In this document: positions 35,036 to 48,121 of the stretch, one piece after another
Numbering within the stretch: the first letter of the stretch is position 1
Layout of the letters: each line of letters starts with the position of its first letter
Source of the DNA: Thuidium tamariscinum
Taxonomy: Eukaryota; Streptophyta; Bryopsida; Hypnales; Thuidiaceae
Assembly (NCBI GenBank): GCA_947034885.2
Contig: OX344749.2
Location: forward strand, 28,101,501 to 28,165,500
DNA: 64,000 nucleotides
Reading direction: 5' to 3'
Program-made: the position numbers and the translations under genes
The notes under the pieces: generated by a model
The model's input: only the letters and a program-made list of their open reading frames with translations
Told to the model about the DNA's origin: nothing
Database searches by the model: none

Positions 35036-35683
35036 GTAGTTATTGCCTTCCACAATGAAGAGATATTGAACATTTTAAGAAACAATGTAAATTTTTGTTG
35101 TAACAATTAGCTAATTGAATCCTTTATAGCATATTCAAAGGAAAGAGGACTAAAATGGTAACTACAACTAATCAATGGAGAGTATCCTTACGCAAAATGA
35201 TTTTCAATGTTGGTACTTTGAGGCTTGGTATATCATCAAATAAACTAGTTGTAGTTGTTATTGTTTATATGTGCCTATAGTGAATTGAATTTGTTGTCTA
35301 ACAATAAAGAATACAATTGTGTTTGAAATAAGAATATTTTTTTCCTTCAAAATTCTATATTTGACTAGTAGAATTCAAATTGTATGAGAATATCGAATAG
35401 TGTAGGTACTCGTTTTTAATGCTCATTGATTTTTTAGATTTCATACTAATAACCAACAAGATTTTGCAATATCCTATAATATACCTTCATAAGAGAATAA
35501 TAATTAATTTTTGGAATCATAACATTAATAACAAATCTTATCAGGATTTTTTTCCTAAGGATTTTTTGCCCTAATAATATTCTTAAGAATTATATATTCT
35601 TCATCAAATTCTAGTTAAATTTTTGTTTTTGAAACAACTCAATACGGCTTCATTTACTTTCAATTCTTTTAACTCATTATCTA

Positions 35684-35951
35684 CATTAGAGGGGATTTGA
35701 GGGCTCCAAAGGGCTATTTCAGGATTGTTCCATAACTGCTGGCCGTTGTCAGATTGGCATTTAATAAAAAAAAATTTATGGGGCCTGAAATATGAAAAAA
35801 ACTCCAAATTTATTAAAAAAAAAAAAAATTAATGACATGACATTGTCTCAACCATGTAGGATTCCTATAAAACTGCATTCCTACAGTAGTTTCTGCATTT
35901 TTGGACTATGGGAACTCGTACTCTCCTAAAGGCCTCAAATCTCCTCTAATG
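35684..35951. mobile_element. MITE family A, copy 3
   Basis: The ends CATTAGAGGGGATTTGAGGG and GGCCTCAAATCTCCTCTAATG (inverse) bound 268 bp. The interior includes AATGACATGACATTGTCTCA. No coding capacity; no clear target duplication. Confidence 0.85.
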
Positions 35952-36544
35952 TCTTGTTCTATCCTCCTCATTTTATAACAAGGTTGATTTTGAAAACTGC
36001 AATATTTTAGGATGATTCTAGAATTTTATATACATTTGAATTTAGAAGCTAACTACAAATATAATGGTATTTGTTTTACTTTATTTCTCATTCAACCTTT
36101 ATCGTAAAATGAAGTGATGATCGACCTTTAGCCTAAATATCTTTTATTCTACATATACCTTCACATTATAATAAATTTGAACCTTGTAGAAGGCCACATG
36201 TGTGCATGACACTAGTACAATTATAAAAAAAAGAATTAATTTTTTTAAATGACAATGTAGATTCATAATTTCAAAAATATTTTTTCAATTTTTTGAAATT
36301 AAAATTTATTCTTTATATTTGTTGTATGGCTGAAAATCAAACAAAAGTCTAATGGCCTTCTACATGGTTCAAATTTTTGTAATGATGTTTAAATTGAATT
36401 AAAAAAATGATTCTATAGAAGTTCAATAGATTTAGAATAAAGGATGAACTTGATTTGATTATAACATACTCTTAACTTATAGGAAGCCAAAAGAAAGTTA
36501 CAACATGAAAATTAGTCTTGAATTTTTTTTTAAATCCTTTACTA
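35952..36544. other. AT-rich intergenic DNA, nothing recognised
   Basis: No gene or repeat recognised. Confidence 0.4.
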
Positions 36545-37564
36545 TCATACTACTAAAATCATAACTCCCTCTCTAATATCACAAATGCTACCATTAATAC
36601 TTGGGGTTGGTACTTGGTATGCTATACATTCACTGTATCACATATTAATAAAAAATTTATATATTTGAATAGAATGCATGATACTGATTTCAATAAGTCC
36701 TTAAAATAATTAATTTAAGTATTTTATAAGAATGTTTTCAATCATGAATACATGACAATCTTATTGTCACACAATGTGATATTACAGAAAAGGAGTAGCA
36801 ATTTGCAATCACTTTTGTAATATCACTTTTTACAAAGAGTGATATTATAAAAATAATGTAGTTGTTGCAATGAAGGTGATATTAAAGAGGATCCACAAGA
36901 AGATATAATAGAGGTAGCAAAACCATTGGTTTTCTTGGCTTAACACTTCTTTGTGCTTCTATGATTTAGTGCTTTTGTGAGATTTGAGCTTTCATGATAT
37001 CAATTTTCTAAATCCTAATGATGATTGCATAGCATAGCAAGCACCAACCGCTAGTCATACTACTAAAATCATAACTCCCTCTCTAATGTCACAAATGCTA
37101 CCATTAATACTAGGTGCTGGTGCTTGGTATACTATGCATTCACTGTATCACATATTAATAAAAAATTTATATATTTGAATAGAATGCATGATATTGATTT
37201 CAATAAGTCCTTAGAATAATTATTTTAAGTATTTTATAAGAATGTTTTCAATCATGAATACATGACAATCTTATTGTCATACAATGTGATATTACAGAAA
37301 AGGAGTAGCAATTTGCAATCACTTTTGTAATATCACTTTTTACAAAGAGTGATATTATAAAAATAATGTAGTTGTTGCAATGAAGGTGATATTAAAGAGG
37401 ATCCACAAGAAGATATAATAGAGGTAGCAAATCCATTGGTTTTCTTGGCTTAATGCTTCTTTGTGCTTATATAATTTAGTGCCTTTGTGAAATTTGAGCT
37501 TTTATGATATCAATTTTCTAAATTCTAATGATGATTGCATAGCATAGCAAGCACCAACCGCTAG
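36545..37564. repeat. Tandem direct duplication, two copies of 510 bp
   Basis: Bases 36545-37054 and 37055-37564 are nearly identical head-to-tail copies, both starting TCATACTACTAAAATC and ending GCACCAACCGCTAG. Only a few substitutions separate them. Each copy holds an internal inverted pair around GTGATATTACAGAAAAGG and TTTTGTAATATCAC. Confidence 0.93.
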
Positions 37565-38290
37565 TTATTAATAAAAATCTTAGATTATAAACTCCAAATG
37601 TTTTTTTTATTAGAAGTTGTTTTGTTTTGATAGAAATTTCCAAAGACATTGTTCTCTAATGATTCAAAATCTAAATTTTGTACTTTTACCACAAATTGAT
37701 AGACTATATTTTAATGCATATTAATCAATATAAAAACATGAACTTCAAATTTTATCCCCTTTTCTATGTTCTAAACAAGAACCTAGACAAGCCCCTAGAA
37801 AGAGGGACATTGTACACTACATTTATAATTGAGATAAGTGTTGAAAATGCCACTTCTCCATTTTAAAGCTTTGGACCAATGTAAATATTCAAAAAAATTG
37901 ATTTTCATTGATTTGCTTAGCAAACTACGCATTAAACACCTCTAATCATTGCGTACATCTAAAACTAAATAAACTTGTCATTTATATTCACAAATCTTGC
38001 CTTCTAAAATGTGCACTCTAGAAGGTGTCACTTATCCAAATTTGCCATTATCACTATGTGTATGTTTCAAAAATTAATTTACACCTATTGTAATATGTAG
38101 AAGAGACTGTTTTTTAAAACCTTCAAATGATAAAAAAATCTTTGACTCACCCTTCATAACTTTTGCATAAGATCAATATTAAATTGTTGCATTCTTTACT
38201 TTTCTTCATTGACTAACAAGAAAATATGAAAATTTGACCATTTTAATGATAATAAATTGGCATAGTAGCAATAAAGAGGTGATATTTATA
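37565..38290. other. AT-rich intergenic DNA, nothing recognised
   Basis: No gene is seen. The phrase CATAACTTTTGCATAAGATC near 38160 resembles the interior of MITE family C, so a diverged fragment may be present. Confidence 0.4.
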
Positions 38291-38561
38291 TTAGGCACCT
38301 AAAAAATTATCGTGACCTAAAACCACCATCTTTAGACTTTGTACATCTCTAAAATCAAGAATATACTTAAATGTAGAAAAAATACTTTGAGAACCAAATT
38401 TTGATCCATCATAACTTTTGCACAACATATCCAAATATTGCTTCCTTTGGTGCATTGGAACTTTTTTTCACTTGCCAAAGGGCTATATGAAAATCTAACC
38501 AGTCTAATGATAGTGACTAGGTACAATATCATTTTGTGGTGGTTTGGTTGTACCCACCTTA
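38291..38561. mobile_element. MITE family C, copy 1 (degenerate left end)
   Basis: The right end GTTGTACCCACCTTA matches the family terminus; the left end TTAGGCACCTAAAA is degenerate. Interior phrases TAACTTTTGCA and TTTGGTGCATTGGAAC match the copy at 60941. Length (271 bp) agrees with the other copies. Confidence 0.5.
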
Positions 38562-38715
38562 GGTCTGGAAAATATTGAGTTTAAGCTATTGATGTATTCA
38601 ATTTACACAAAGTGCAAAAATTGTCTTAGGTAGAAGGTCTTTAAATGGAGCATTTGAGGGTTGGAACTGAATTTTGGGGAGGTGAAATATTTTGAAATAT
38701 TTCAATAAATTTTCC

Positions 38716-39260
38716 TTAAGCCCTAAATGTCCAAGGCACCAAAAATAGGTGATTGCAAAACTTTGAAGTTAAAGAATACTTAACCAAATTTCTATTTTCA
38801 ATAGTTTGTATTTTTCAAGAGTTCTTTTCAAAGTCTACTTTAAGCACCAAAAACATGATCTTGAAAATTATTGACTATGATTTTTCAATTGAAGATTTTG
38901 TGCAAGGGTACCCATTGCAATCTTGACTATCTTTAGTGTTGAGGGCTCTTGGAAATGAGCTTCAAATATACTAGATCTTGGAGAAAAAAGCACATTTGAA
39001 ATTCATTAAAAAAAATTGTAGAGTAGATTTTGAGAAGCTATAAATTGATTGGAGTTATGCTTGAGATTATGCTTGTTAGGTCCTTTCACCCCGTATTTTT
39101 TTGTTCACAAACTTTTTAGATTTGATTTGTGAAAGAGGATTGAAAGACTTCACATCACTTTTGCAATTTTAACACCCTCATGATCAAACATTATATTCTT
39201 TCAATCTATAAGTGATATTGTCATGTTTTTTTTTCCCAAATGATTTCTAACGTGTCTAGT

Positions 39261-39339
<79 letters not shown>

Positions 39340-39431
39340 AATTGATAAAGCTCATGATAAAGTTGACTTTTTGTTCACTTTAGAGCAAATTCCTAGAAGC
39401 TCAAAAAAGGCCTTGGACATTTAGAAGTTAA
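38716..39431. mobile_element. TTAA-flanked TIR element, copy 2 (inverted)
   Basis: Left TTAAGCCCTAAATGTCCAAG and right CTTGGACATTTAGAAGTTAA are inverted ends terminating in TTAA. The interior is the inverse of copy 1 (1263-1923), including GCAAGGGTACCCATTGCA. A long AT repeat has expanded inside it. Confidence 0.75.
39265..39336. repeat. (AT)36 microsatellite
   Basis: 72 bases of uninterrupted AT dinucleotides. In copy 1 of the host element the corresponding place reads only CTAGATATATGGTATATG, so the repeat expanded within this copy. Confidence 0.97.
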
Positions 39432-39680
39432 AAGATAGGTAGAATTGGAATTTAATCCAAGTTGTTTCATAGTTTAGGGAATTTTGTGGCATAGGGCTCT
39501 AAAATGGAGCACCTCCTATAATGTACAAGATGTGTACATTGTTGAAGGCTATGAAAAAGAAACATGTACAAACAATGTACATTTAAAGAGATGCTTGCTT
39601 TTAGAGCCTCCTACCTTAATCCTTGAAAGACAAACTCTGGTGGTTATGGAAATCATGCATTTTGATACCATGTGAGATCC

Positions 39681-39954
39681 CATTAGGAGAGATTTGAGGG
39701 CTCTAGGAGCCTATGAGTTCCAACAGTCCAAAATTGCATAATCTGCTGCGGGAACACAGTTCTATAGGAATCCTACGTGGTCAAGCAACTACCACGTCAT
39801 TAATTTTTTTTTAAAGTTGAGATTTTTTTTTCATATTTTAGGACCCAATTTTTTTTTTGAGAAATGTTGGCCTGACAGTGGCCAGCCAATCCCTAGACTA
39901 GTTTTGGGAACAATCCCAGAATGGCTCTTTAGAGCCTTCAAATCCCTCCTAATG
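39681..39954. mobile_element. MITE family A, copy 4
   Basis: The ends CATTAGGAGAGATTTGAGGG and AGCCTTCAAATCCCTCCTAATG (inverse) bound 274 bp. The interior is in the opposite orientation to copies 2 and 3 (ACCACGTCATTAATT). No coding capacity. Confidence 0.85.
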
Positions 39955-42661
39955 ATTACTTTAAATAGGACAAATATATCCATTGGAAGTCAGAGTATTG
40001 TAGAAGATCTTCCCTTTCCACCCCTAATACTAAAAATGAATAGTTGCACTTCTATTCTACAAGGGAAGATTCTTTGTCGTCCATTGGACACAAAATGTGT
40101 GCTTCAACATTTAGGGGTTAAATTATTGGGTGTCTTGGTTTGTCCCTTGCTAGATCACTTGTATCTTGTGGCTTTTAAGGTAGGAGGCTCTACCTTCAAT
40201 AGGACATTAAATGCAAACAAGACTCAAATGAATACTTTTTTTCAACTTCAAAAATTTGTAATTAATTCCACAAATTTCAAAAAAATATGAAACTACTTGG
40301 GTTAGATGCCTATTTCACTTATCTTTCAAGAAAAACTTAGTGAAAAATATTTCAAGATGTTTCACCTCCCCAAAATTCAGTTCCACCTTAGATGGTCGGT
40401 TTATGAACCTCCAACCTAACTTTTTCTTTGGCAATGGAATTCCGTTTCATTTGTTTCCAAATAAAATGCAAAAAGCCAGGTTCATCTCCCTTTCAGTCCC
40501 TCCCCTTCATCCAGCACTCCAGCCGCTCTCACCGTTCCAAGCAACTGCTGCTGAAGACCGACCAGAAAGTTGGCTACCTGCCCCAGTCCATTCTGACGCA
40601 CCAGCCTCAACCACATCAATGCGTGCAGCACTCAAAGAAATCATCTCCCAACCAATTTGAATTCCGCCAATCCCTGGAATTCCTTGTTGGCAATAAGGCA
40701 ATTTGGGAGACCCGAGGCAGGCAGATCTTCATTAAGTGAGGTTCTTGGTGGCAAGCGGTTGAATGAGACCAAGGCAACACTCGATCATAATTGCCACCAA
40801 GGATTTGGTATCGTAAGTTATGTGCACCCATCAGAATACCTCTACAAATGTGGAAATCGAGAGCCGGCCTTCATTACAAATTCGCGGAGCACATACCCTG
40901 CCTCGACCGAAATTCTCCAGAGGGTTTAACATCTTCAAATTTGCGAAGATGTTGATCTAAGGTACGCTTAAGCTTAACTTAATATCCACCATGAAAACTT
41001 CGATCCATCGGAATACAATCTTGGCTGCCACAAAGCATTTCCACCGCGAAGCAGTAATTGTTCACACAAGTGGTACCTGGTTACTGTTGCTGGGGACAGC
41101 CTTGCACGTAATTCTCCACCTGCCTTCCCCTTCCGTCACAACTCACAGCCAGCTACCTTACTGGAAGGTAGTGCTGGCCTGCCGGGGAATTGATTCAAGC
41201 TTGTGTCGATCAGCAGCGAGGATCCAACCGGTGCTGACTTCTAGAATTCAACAAAAATACCACAGCAGGGATGCGCCTGCACTTCGCCATGTTACGGAAT
41301 TTTATTCCGACTCTCTTCCAAGAGCCAGCAAACAACATGAATGCCAGAAAAATTTGACCAATTGATCCAAGATCGAAAACTGTACTCATCGCCAAAAGCA
41401 ATGGCCCCAATTCATAATTAGATTGAGTTGCAATGTACACTGCGAACTGTGCTAAATACTTCAAATTGAACACTGTTTCGTTTCATTCGTGTCAATTTTT
41501 TTTTAAACACTGGGGTACGTACGTATTCACATTCTTCGTCACCGTACAGTACAAAAAGCATTCATTTGGCCAAATTTTCTTCTAAATCTAGACACACATT
41601 ACTGTAGTAAACAGTAACCTATTGACCATAATGGACACGTTCCACCAGTTCCTCAAACTCTGCGCTTCAGGCTTCTGCTAGCCATCACTAAATAATGATC
41701 CTGCAGCTCGTCAGGTGCAAGAGCAGCTGTTAATTTGGCGTTCATGCTTGCGTGTCGAGTTGGGTTTGTTGTCTGCGGTCTTCGTTCATTCCGCCCGGCC
41801 AACTGTGGCTGGCGACCTTGTATCTTTATTTTACAATGAAATTCCGTTTCACTTGTGTCGAAAAACTTTGCCGTGCATGAAGGAATCGACGAACCACTCC
41901 GCCGCCACTCTGCGCAACCCTTGTTTCCAAAGTCACTTTTAACCACATGCCAACTGAAGCGTCGCAGTCCTCCATCAACAGCAGTTGCATATCTCACTTC
42001 CCAGCTACACTTCATCTCGGTCTGCTGGCTCGGCATCCTGTTGCTGCTCATCTCAAGTTTGCCTGCACATAGCCGGTAACACTCTTCCGACCCTGACACT
42101 GCTAATGCTAATCGGAATGGTAGCTAATCTCAAATCGTGCAGACTGGAGATACCATCGTACATGCTGTAGCTAGCTGGACGGCTTTGCATGTGTGGAGCT
42201 TCTGTGGACAAGCTCGGCGGTGGGTTCGACATCAGTTTCGAGCTAGGAAGTTAGGACGGTGAATAGAATGGATCGAGTGTGCTGTCGACGCGACGTTGAA
42301 TGCTCGTACGAGCTGATCTCTTTGTGTGAAGAGTTGATGGGGTACTTTGAGGCTGAAGAGCTGAGAGTCCATGTGATAGTAGGTTGTTGGCATCATAGGT
42401 CATTTGGAGTGGGTGTTTAGTGTGATGGTACGTTCTGGTGTAGCTGGGAATTTAAAGCGTCTTGATTCTCAGTGGCAGATATCGTGGGTTACGGTGGAAA
42501 AAGCACTGCTCGCTGACATTGCGATTGTGACGAGCTCATGGAATACGTTGTTGAAGAATACGAGAGCTCATGTTCAATGCTGCATTGTGAAGCCAGTTTG
42601 TGATCGATCTTTGCTGAGTTTGATCTCACTCGCAGGTCTGTGACGAGACGCATCCCGAATT
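39955..42661. other. Repeat fragments, then GC-balanced region upstream of the acyltransferase gene
   Basis: Bases 39960-40420 contain inverted repeat E, a solo end of the TTAA element (ACATTTAGGGGTTAA at about 40107) and the dispersed fragment also seen at 1.07 and 55.8 kb. From 40430 to 42660 base composition is gene-like, but the overlapping frames on both strands show no domain or splice logic. GAATTCCGTTTCATTTGT at about 40437 recurs with variation at 41837 and 61329. The promoter of the acyltransferase should lie in the last part. Confidence 0.4.
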
Positions 42662-45095
42662 ATGGCCCCCGCGCAAGCGATCGGCGACGCCATGACTCGG
42701 GCGATGGGGCCCTCCGAAGACAACTGGATGAAGGCGACCTCGAAGGGCACGGGCATCGCCGTGGTGGCGGTGGCGTTGCGGCGTGTGGTGGAGTCGCAAC
42801 ACGTTGCGCAAGCGTTGCGTGAGGTCATGGACGGGCATGCGGTGCTGAGGGCGCAAGCCGTGGAGAATGCCAAGGGCAAGCTGGCGTTTCGCGTTATGGG
42901 CGACTCCGTGGAGCTCAAGCTCGAAATATGTCCGTGGCCGCAGACAATCGCCAGCGAGGAAGCTGGTCTCATTACCATTGAAGGTGCCGATGATGGCCTC
43001 GCTGCAGCTGTCAATGAAGTTGTCCGAAAGGAGATCAATACGCCGTTCGTGAACTCGGAGAACAACCCAAATCCTCCGCTCGACCTTTTCCAGGTACGTG
43101 GCTGTGACTATAGCCGCAGAATGTCTCGATTGAGCATCTAACTTTGACATTAGGATGTCGTTAGAGCAGCGCGTGCTTGTGAAATGCTGAATTTACATTC
43201 CACAATGCCGTCGCTGATCGCTTCAGAACGATATACGTCTCGCGTGCTGACACAATGTACTGGAACATTAAGAACTGTAATGTCCCGTGCATTGCTCTGT
43301 GGCGATGGCCGCTCGACGTTGCACTTAAGCAACATTGAATGACATTGGGCTGTCGTAAGAGCTCTGTGGTTGTAAGACGATAAAACGAAATTAGCAATGT
43401 TGTCGCTGTAACGCGGTTGAAGGACATAAGTATGGCGTTCTGATACATTGTAGTGTAATCTGATAAAACCCGAAACGTTCGAAGTATTGCTTGTAGCTCT
43501 GTCTGCTCGATGTTGCAGTTTTGACCTAATTGTTGTAAGTGATTTTTTGGTCCTTGCAGGTTCACTTGTACACGGAGGCATCGCGTGCACTGACGATCAT
43601 CCTGTTTCGGTTCCACAGTGGCGGCCTCGACAGGCCATCGGCGTTCACTACCGTTCACCAGTTTTTAACCGCGCTCAATGCTATTGTGGATGGCCAATCT
43701 GTTCGTCTGCCACACAACCCTGGGAAGGATGCCCTCTTGCCCACTATTGAAGAGCTTGTTCCCAAAGGGTCTTTCTCCAAGGGCTTTTTCCAGAAAGCCT
43801 CCGACACTGTGGGATACGCCTTGGGTGCGAACAAATACGCGCTCCTGCCATTTCAGCCTAGCTATGGCGAGCAGAGGAAGTCCGAGCCGTTCAAGTCTGA
43901 TCTCGTGTCATACACTGTCGGGAAAGCAGGTATGTGTTAACTTAATGTCGCCCCTATCTTGGCCATCACGCATTTTGATCAACAATGTCGATCTTGGTCT
44001 TTACGAATGTGTCCAGACACTGGCATTCGTCTGATAGAGTGCTGACGGACTTCTGGATGGAGCAGGAACTGCAGACCTTCTTGCAGCATGCAAGAAAGAG
44101 AAGACGACGTTGGTAGCAGCGCTAGCAGCAGCATTCTTGAGAACAGCAGCCAACACAAAAGAGCTCAAGGAGAAAAAGAAGGATGATTTCAGCTTCACAT
44201 CGTACTAAACCTAACCCTGAATTCCTGTTGCATTGCCACATTTTCAATCCTGTACGTAATTAACATTTAGGAGGTTTCATCTTTCTTCATCCGTGAACTA
44301 TTGTTGTGCTGTTTTCGCAGTGTGATGGACTGCCGGAAATTCTTCGAGCCAGCACTTCCCGCGGATACCGTTGGCAACTTCGTCACTGGCATCCCACAAA
44401 CTCAGCAAGCCAAAGACGGCGTCCCATTTTGGGACGTAGCTCGGAGCGTTTCCGCCACCACGGAGAAAGACATTTCCAAAAGCAAGCAATTCTCTGAGAT
44501 TCCTGTTCTCAACTTGCTATTCTCCCAGGTCTGTGAATTCTACCCCAACTTCTGCCGAGGCCATCGATGACTGATCGATGATCCTCTGTCTTGATGTCTA
44601 TCCCCTGATGTCTATCCCCTGATGCTCAACAAAGGTCAATACTTTTGTGAAAGAAGGAATAACGCCTCTTGGATTTGTATCAACTGGATTTGCTCTTTTC
44701 TTGTTGCTTCTTGACTCTTCTTTCATTAAGAAACCTTTGAACAATCTGTACCGAGACTGGAAACCTGCCGTTTGTGAGTGCAGGTCCTGAAGCATCCCGG
44801 CATAACTCCCCAGTCGTCCATGCGAACTGCGTTATTCTCCATGTTCGTAGACGGAGCCCCTTCGTGGACATGGCAGTCCAAGGACACGCAGAAGTTGCAA
44901 GTGGCGAGTGTGAGCGGGCCTTTCCCGTCAATGCACGGCGTTGGCCCTTGTTTTGCATGCACCGAAACCTTGCTCAATGGGGACGACCTCTCTGTTTCGC
45001 TCGTCTACCCTCAACCTGTGTACTCTCGCTCGCAAATGCAGGCTTTCGGAGCTGCGGCTTTGGAGCTTTTGCAAACCGCTGCCCAAGACGTTTAA
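42662..45095 (+). CDS. Condensation/alcohol-acyltransferase-like protein with altered HHxxxD site
   Basis: Exons 42662-43093, 43560-43929, 44066-44201, 44321-44528 and 44784-45095 join in frame through GT-AG introns (466, 136, 119 and 255 bp) to 485 residues. The layout matches the CoA-dependent acyltransferase fold shared by condensation domains and alcohol acetyltransferases. An N-terminal ALREVMDGHAVLRA corresponds to the ALxxLxxRHPxLR helix. The active-site strand IILFRFHSGGLDRPS lies at residues 157-171, VMDCRKFF at 314-321 with GNF at 331-333 forms the conserved latch region, and VSGPFPSMHGVGPCFACTE is the C-terminal core strand. Such enzymes move acyl groups from a thioester to an alcohol or amine. 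Here the expected second His of HHxxxDG is Ser164 (H163-S164-G-G-L-D168), so ordinary catalysis is doubtful. No signal peptide is seen, so cytosolic location is likely. The exact subfamily and substrate are unknown. The start ATG is the first in frame; exon 3's donor (TC then GTACTA) is the least certain join. Confidence 0.85.
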
Positions 45096-48000
45096 CTTGC
45101 ACTGCCATGACTAGCTTTCGGCTATGAATCAGATTTTTGAGGGACAGAGAGTTCGGTTTCTTGGATGGAAGAGCACGTGCAACCCCTGGAGAGTAATTTC
45201 GGTGCTTGCACAATTGTAGGTGAAGTGTCCTGTTGCTTTGCCGTAACGAGTTGATTTTTGTTTAATTTAGCGTTCTTGAGTGCTGTTTGTATGCCACAGC
45301 GCAATTAAGTTGCATTGTTAACGTCGGAGATAGTTTTTGACTAGCGGGGTTTGTGGGCATTACTAGCTGTAGTTACAATACATGAGAGAAATATTTGAAA
45401 CTGCCTTCGGAGGCTTCATGCCGCACCCTGAAGAGATGCGTTTTTTACAGATTTTACTTCCTCTTCCATGTGCATCCTGCTCTCTTCTTTTCATGTGCAA
45501 TTGAAGGATCACATGCCTCTATAAGCCTACAATCTCTGGAAGTCTACAATCTTGTCAACAAAGTGTGTTTCAGAAGCAGGCGATTGTAAATTTACGGTTG
45601 CATGTTTGTTACTCTGACAAGATCGGTGTTTGCATTATTAGTTTCTTTCTATCTGCTAAGCTGAAATCGATTCACCTCTCCGACCCAAGTCGTTGATAAT
45701 TTCCTTGTGGCTTTATCAGTACTTCGGCTTCATGGATTTTCTTAGGATTAAAATGATTTTCATTCTTATTTTTTTTACACTATTCAGTTATGCTGCGTCA
45801 GAATGTCTGAGTTTTAATAGATGCTACATTTATTCAATTTTTGAATTATTTCAATGAATCAGACCCTGGCAAAGGGTATTAGTTTGAAAACTGTTTTGAA
45901 TGAGATTTGTGGATGTGACAAGTATTTTCACTTTCTATAACTTAGCTAGGTTACTAGAACACAATTTACAAATCAAGTTTATAAGTAGGAATATTAATAG
46001 TGGTGTAGCTTGGATTCTTCAATATCACCTTTCATATTGGAGCCTATATCCCATCACAAAATTTTATGAAGTGAACGTGGACGATTGCATACTATGTTAT
46101 ATAAAATCCCTTCATGTAAGGTATATAAAAATGGTTGATTTGTACAAGTTTTGCACCAACATTTGGATTATTGTACCAAAATCTACATTTCAACATATAC
46201 ACCTTTTTTTTTTGTCATTATAGCTAATTCATGACCTTCATGAAGAAACTTATATGCAATAATGCTTCAAATTTTTTGAACAAAATGAAAATTTAATAAG
46301 TTAAAAAGTGAATATATGATTGTTGAAACCTTAAAAAACTAATCTAAAATTCAAAACATTGAAGCTATATATAAAAATGTACAAAATACGATAATATTAT
46401 GAATATAAAAATATAATATATTCATAATTTTTAAGATGTACTAACTTTTTTTTAGAAACTAATTCAATTGCTATCAATGAAATCTTCAAATTTAGTGTGT
46501 ACAATGAGACATTGTGACAACACTATTTGGGTGTAAACTTCTCAATTTCAAGCTCTTTAATATGATTTTTTGGGGGGTTGGATATTCAACTTTAGTAGTT
46601 GTGGTCTCTTAATAATTGTCCTCTCATCCATGTTCAATATGCATTTACCATTGTCGTGATATGGGTTGTTTGTTAATTCAAAAGTACGTAGACATTTATT
46701 TATTTATATATTAAATGCATAATTGCATATTGGTTAATTTACAAGTTGGTTGATAGTTATTTTACACTAGCTTTTACTTTGTTTAGTAGACTAAAAGGCT
46801 ATAGAAAGGCAATATAGGGTGGATAATAATATGGAAAGAATAAGGTTGTCTTGAGAGGAAGTATATTAAGGTTTTTATTAATAGTATTGAAGGTTGTGGG
46901 TGAGGGATTATATAGTAAAATTCAATTCATACTTGATTTATATTGATAGAAATTATACAAATACTACTAAACAAGAGCCTTGCGTTTTTATAGATTGCCT
47001 ACAAACTTTACAACATTGTAGACATTTTGCAAATTTTATTAAACACTACTTTGAGTGCATTGCTACAAAAAAACCACTTGTATACAATAGCTTGCAAACC
47101 CCCCTATGACCTCATTTACAAAGGTTCTTTATTCCAAAGTGTCAAAGGAGAATGAAGCAAGATATTTCTACCTTTATATTGGCAAAGAACTTGATAGTGA
47201 GATGTCTTTTTCAATGTAAGTAGAAGTCTTTAATCTACATATGGCAAGTTAATGTGGACCACATTTATTCTTGTACAATCACACTTTAAATCTAAACTAA
47301 TTATCAATTATTATTTCAAAACAACCAATTATTAGTCATTGAGAAGAGCCCTAAGTTAAGTGCAACATGTCTCCACATTGTACACACAACCCCAACCTTC
47401 AAAACTAAAATCACCAAGGCCTATCTTAAAATAATAAAAACAAAAACACACATTGATCATTAGATCAATAGATAGAATTCAACACAAGTGTCATGTTAGA
47501 TTTAGACTATAGTATAGGATCAAGAAACTTGGGAAATTAAGCAATCCTACTAGTTGTGAGTGTAGACTCTATTGTCTAGGAACAATTCTATTGGTTGTGT
47601 GTTTTTTGAACCAAATTCTAGATCCTAGTCTAAACCCAACTTCAGCTAACCTCACTCAAAGATCAATTGATGTTACTTTGTCTTTACTTCTATCCATACC
47701 TCCTTACCAAAATGGACTAGTGTACTTGAGAATACTCACTTTAGTGGAACTTTAAGGAAACTGTGGGGGAAATCATCATTGAATTCTTTGATGACAGTTT
47801 GGTTGGAATTAAATTACTTTATAGTAATTTAAATAAACCAAAGTATACTAGCTTTGAGGTAGCTAAAGCACTATGGTACATTATGTTGGGGAGGCAACCC
47901 ATTCCAGATCACCTTCCCATTCTAGTAGCAGAGGGTGGTCTAATTATGACCAATTTTTACACATATTAATTAGAAATGGTACTTATAGTTGGTAAGGTGG

Positions 48001-48121
48001 CACATGGCAATAAAGGACTTCTGATTGGTGTGTCAATTTTTCTATCATAGTTAAGAAGCACTCTTGGTTTTACAACTTGCCCTTAGTTGAAAATAGAATG
48101 ACCTATATTATTACAATAAAT
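45096..48121. other. 3' flank of the acyltransferase gene, then AT-rich intergenic DNA
   Basis: Bases 45096 to about 45700 are the GC-balanced 3' flank; no clear polyadenylation signal was identified. From 45750 onward the DNA is AT-rich with no coding pattern. Confidence 0.4.

Noticed and set aside
40991..41365. 124-codon plus-strand frame with ATG
   Set aside because: No recognisable motif and an unlike composition for a protein; overlapping frames on both strands are similar in length.
41653..42099. 148-codon minus-strand frame
   Set aside because: It depends on a GTG start, shows no domain, and overlaps other equally long frames in a GC-balanced region where open frames are common.
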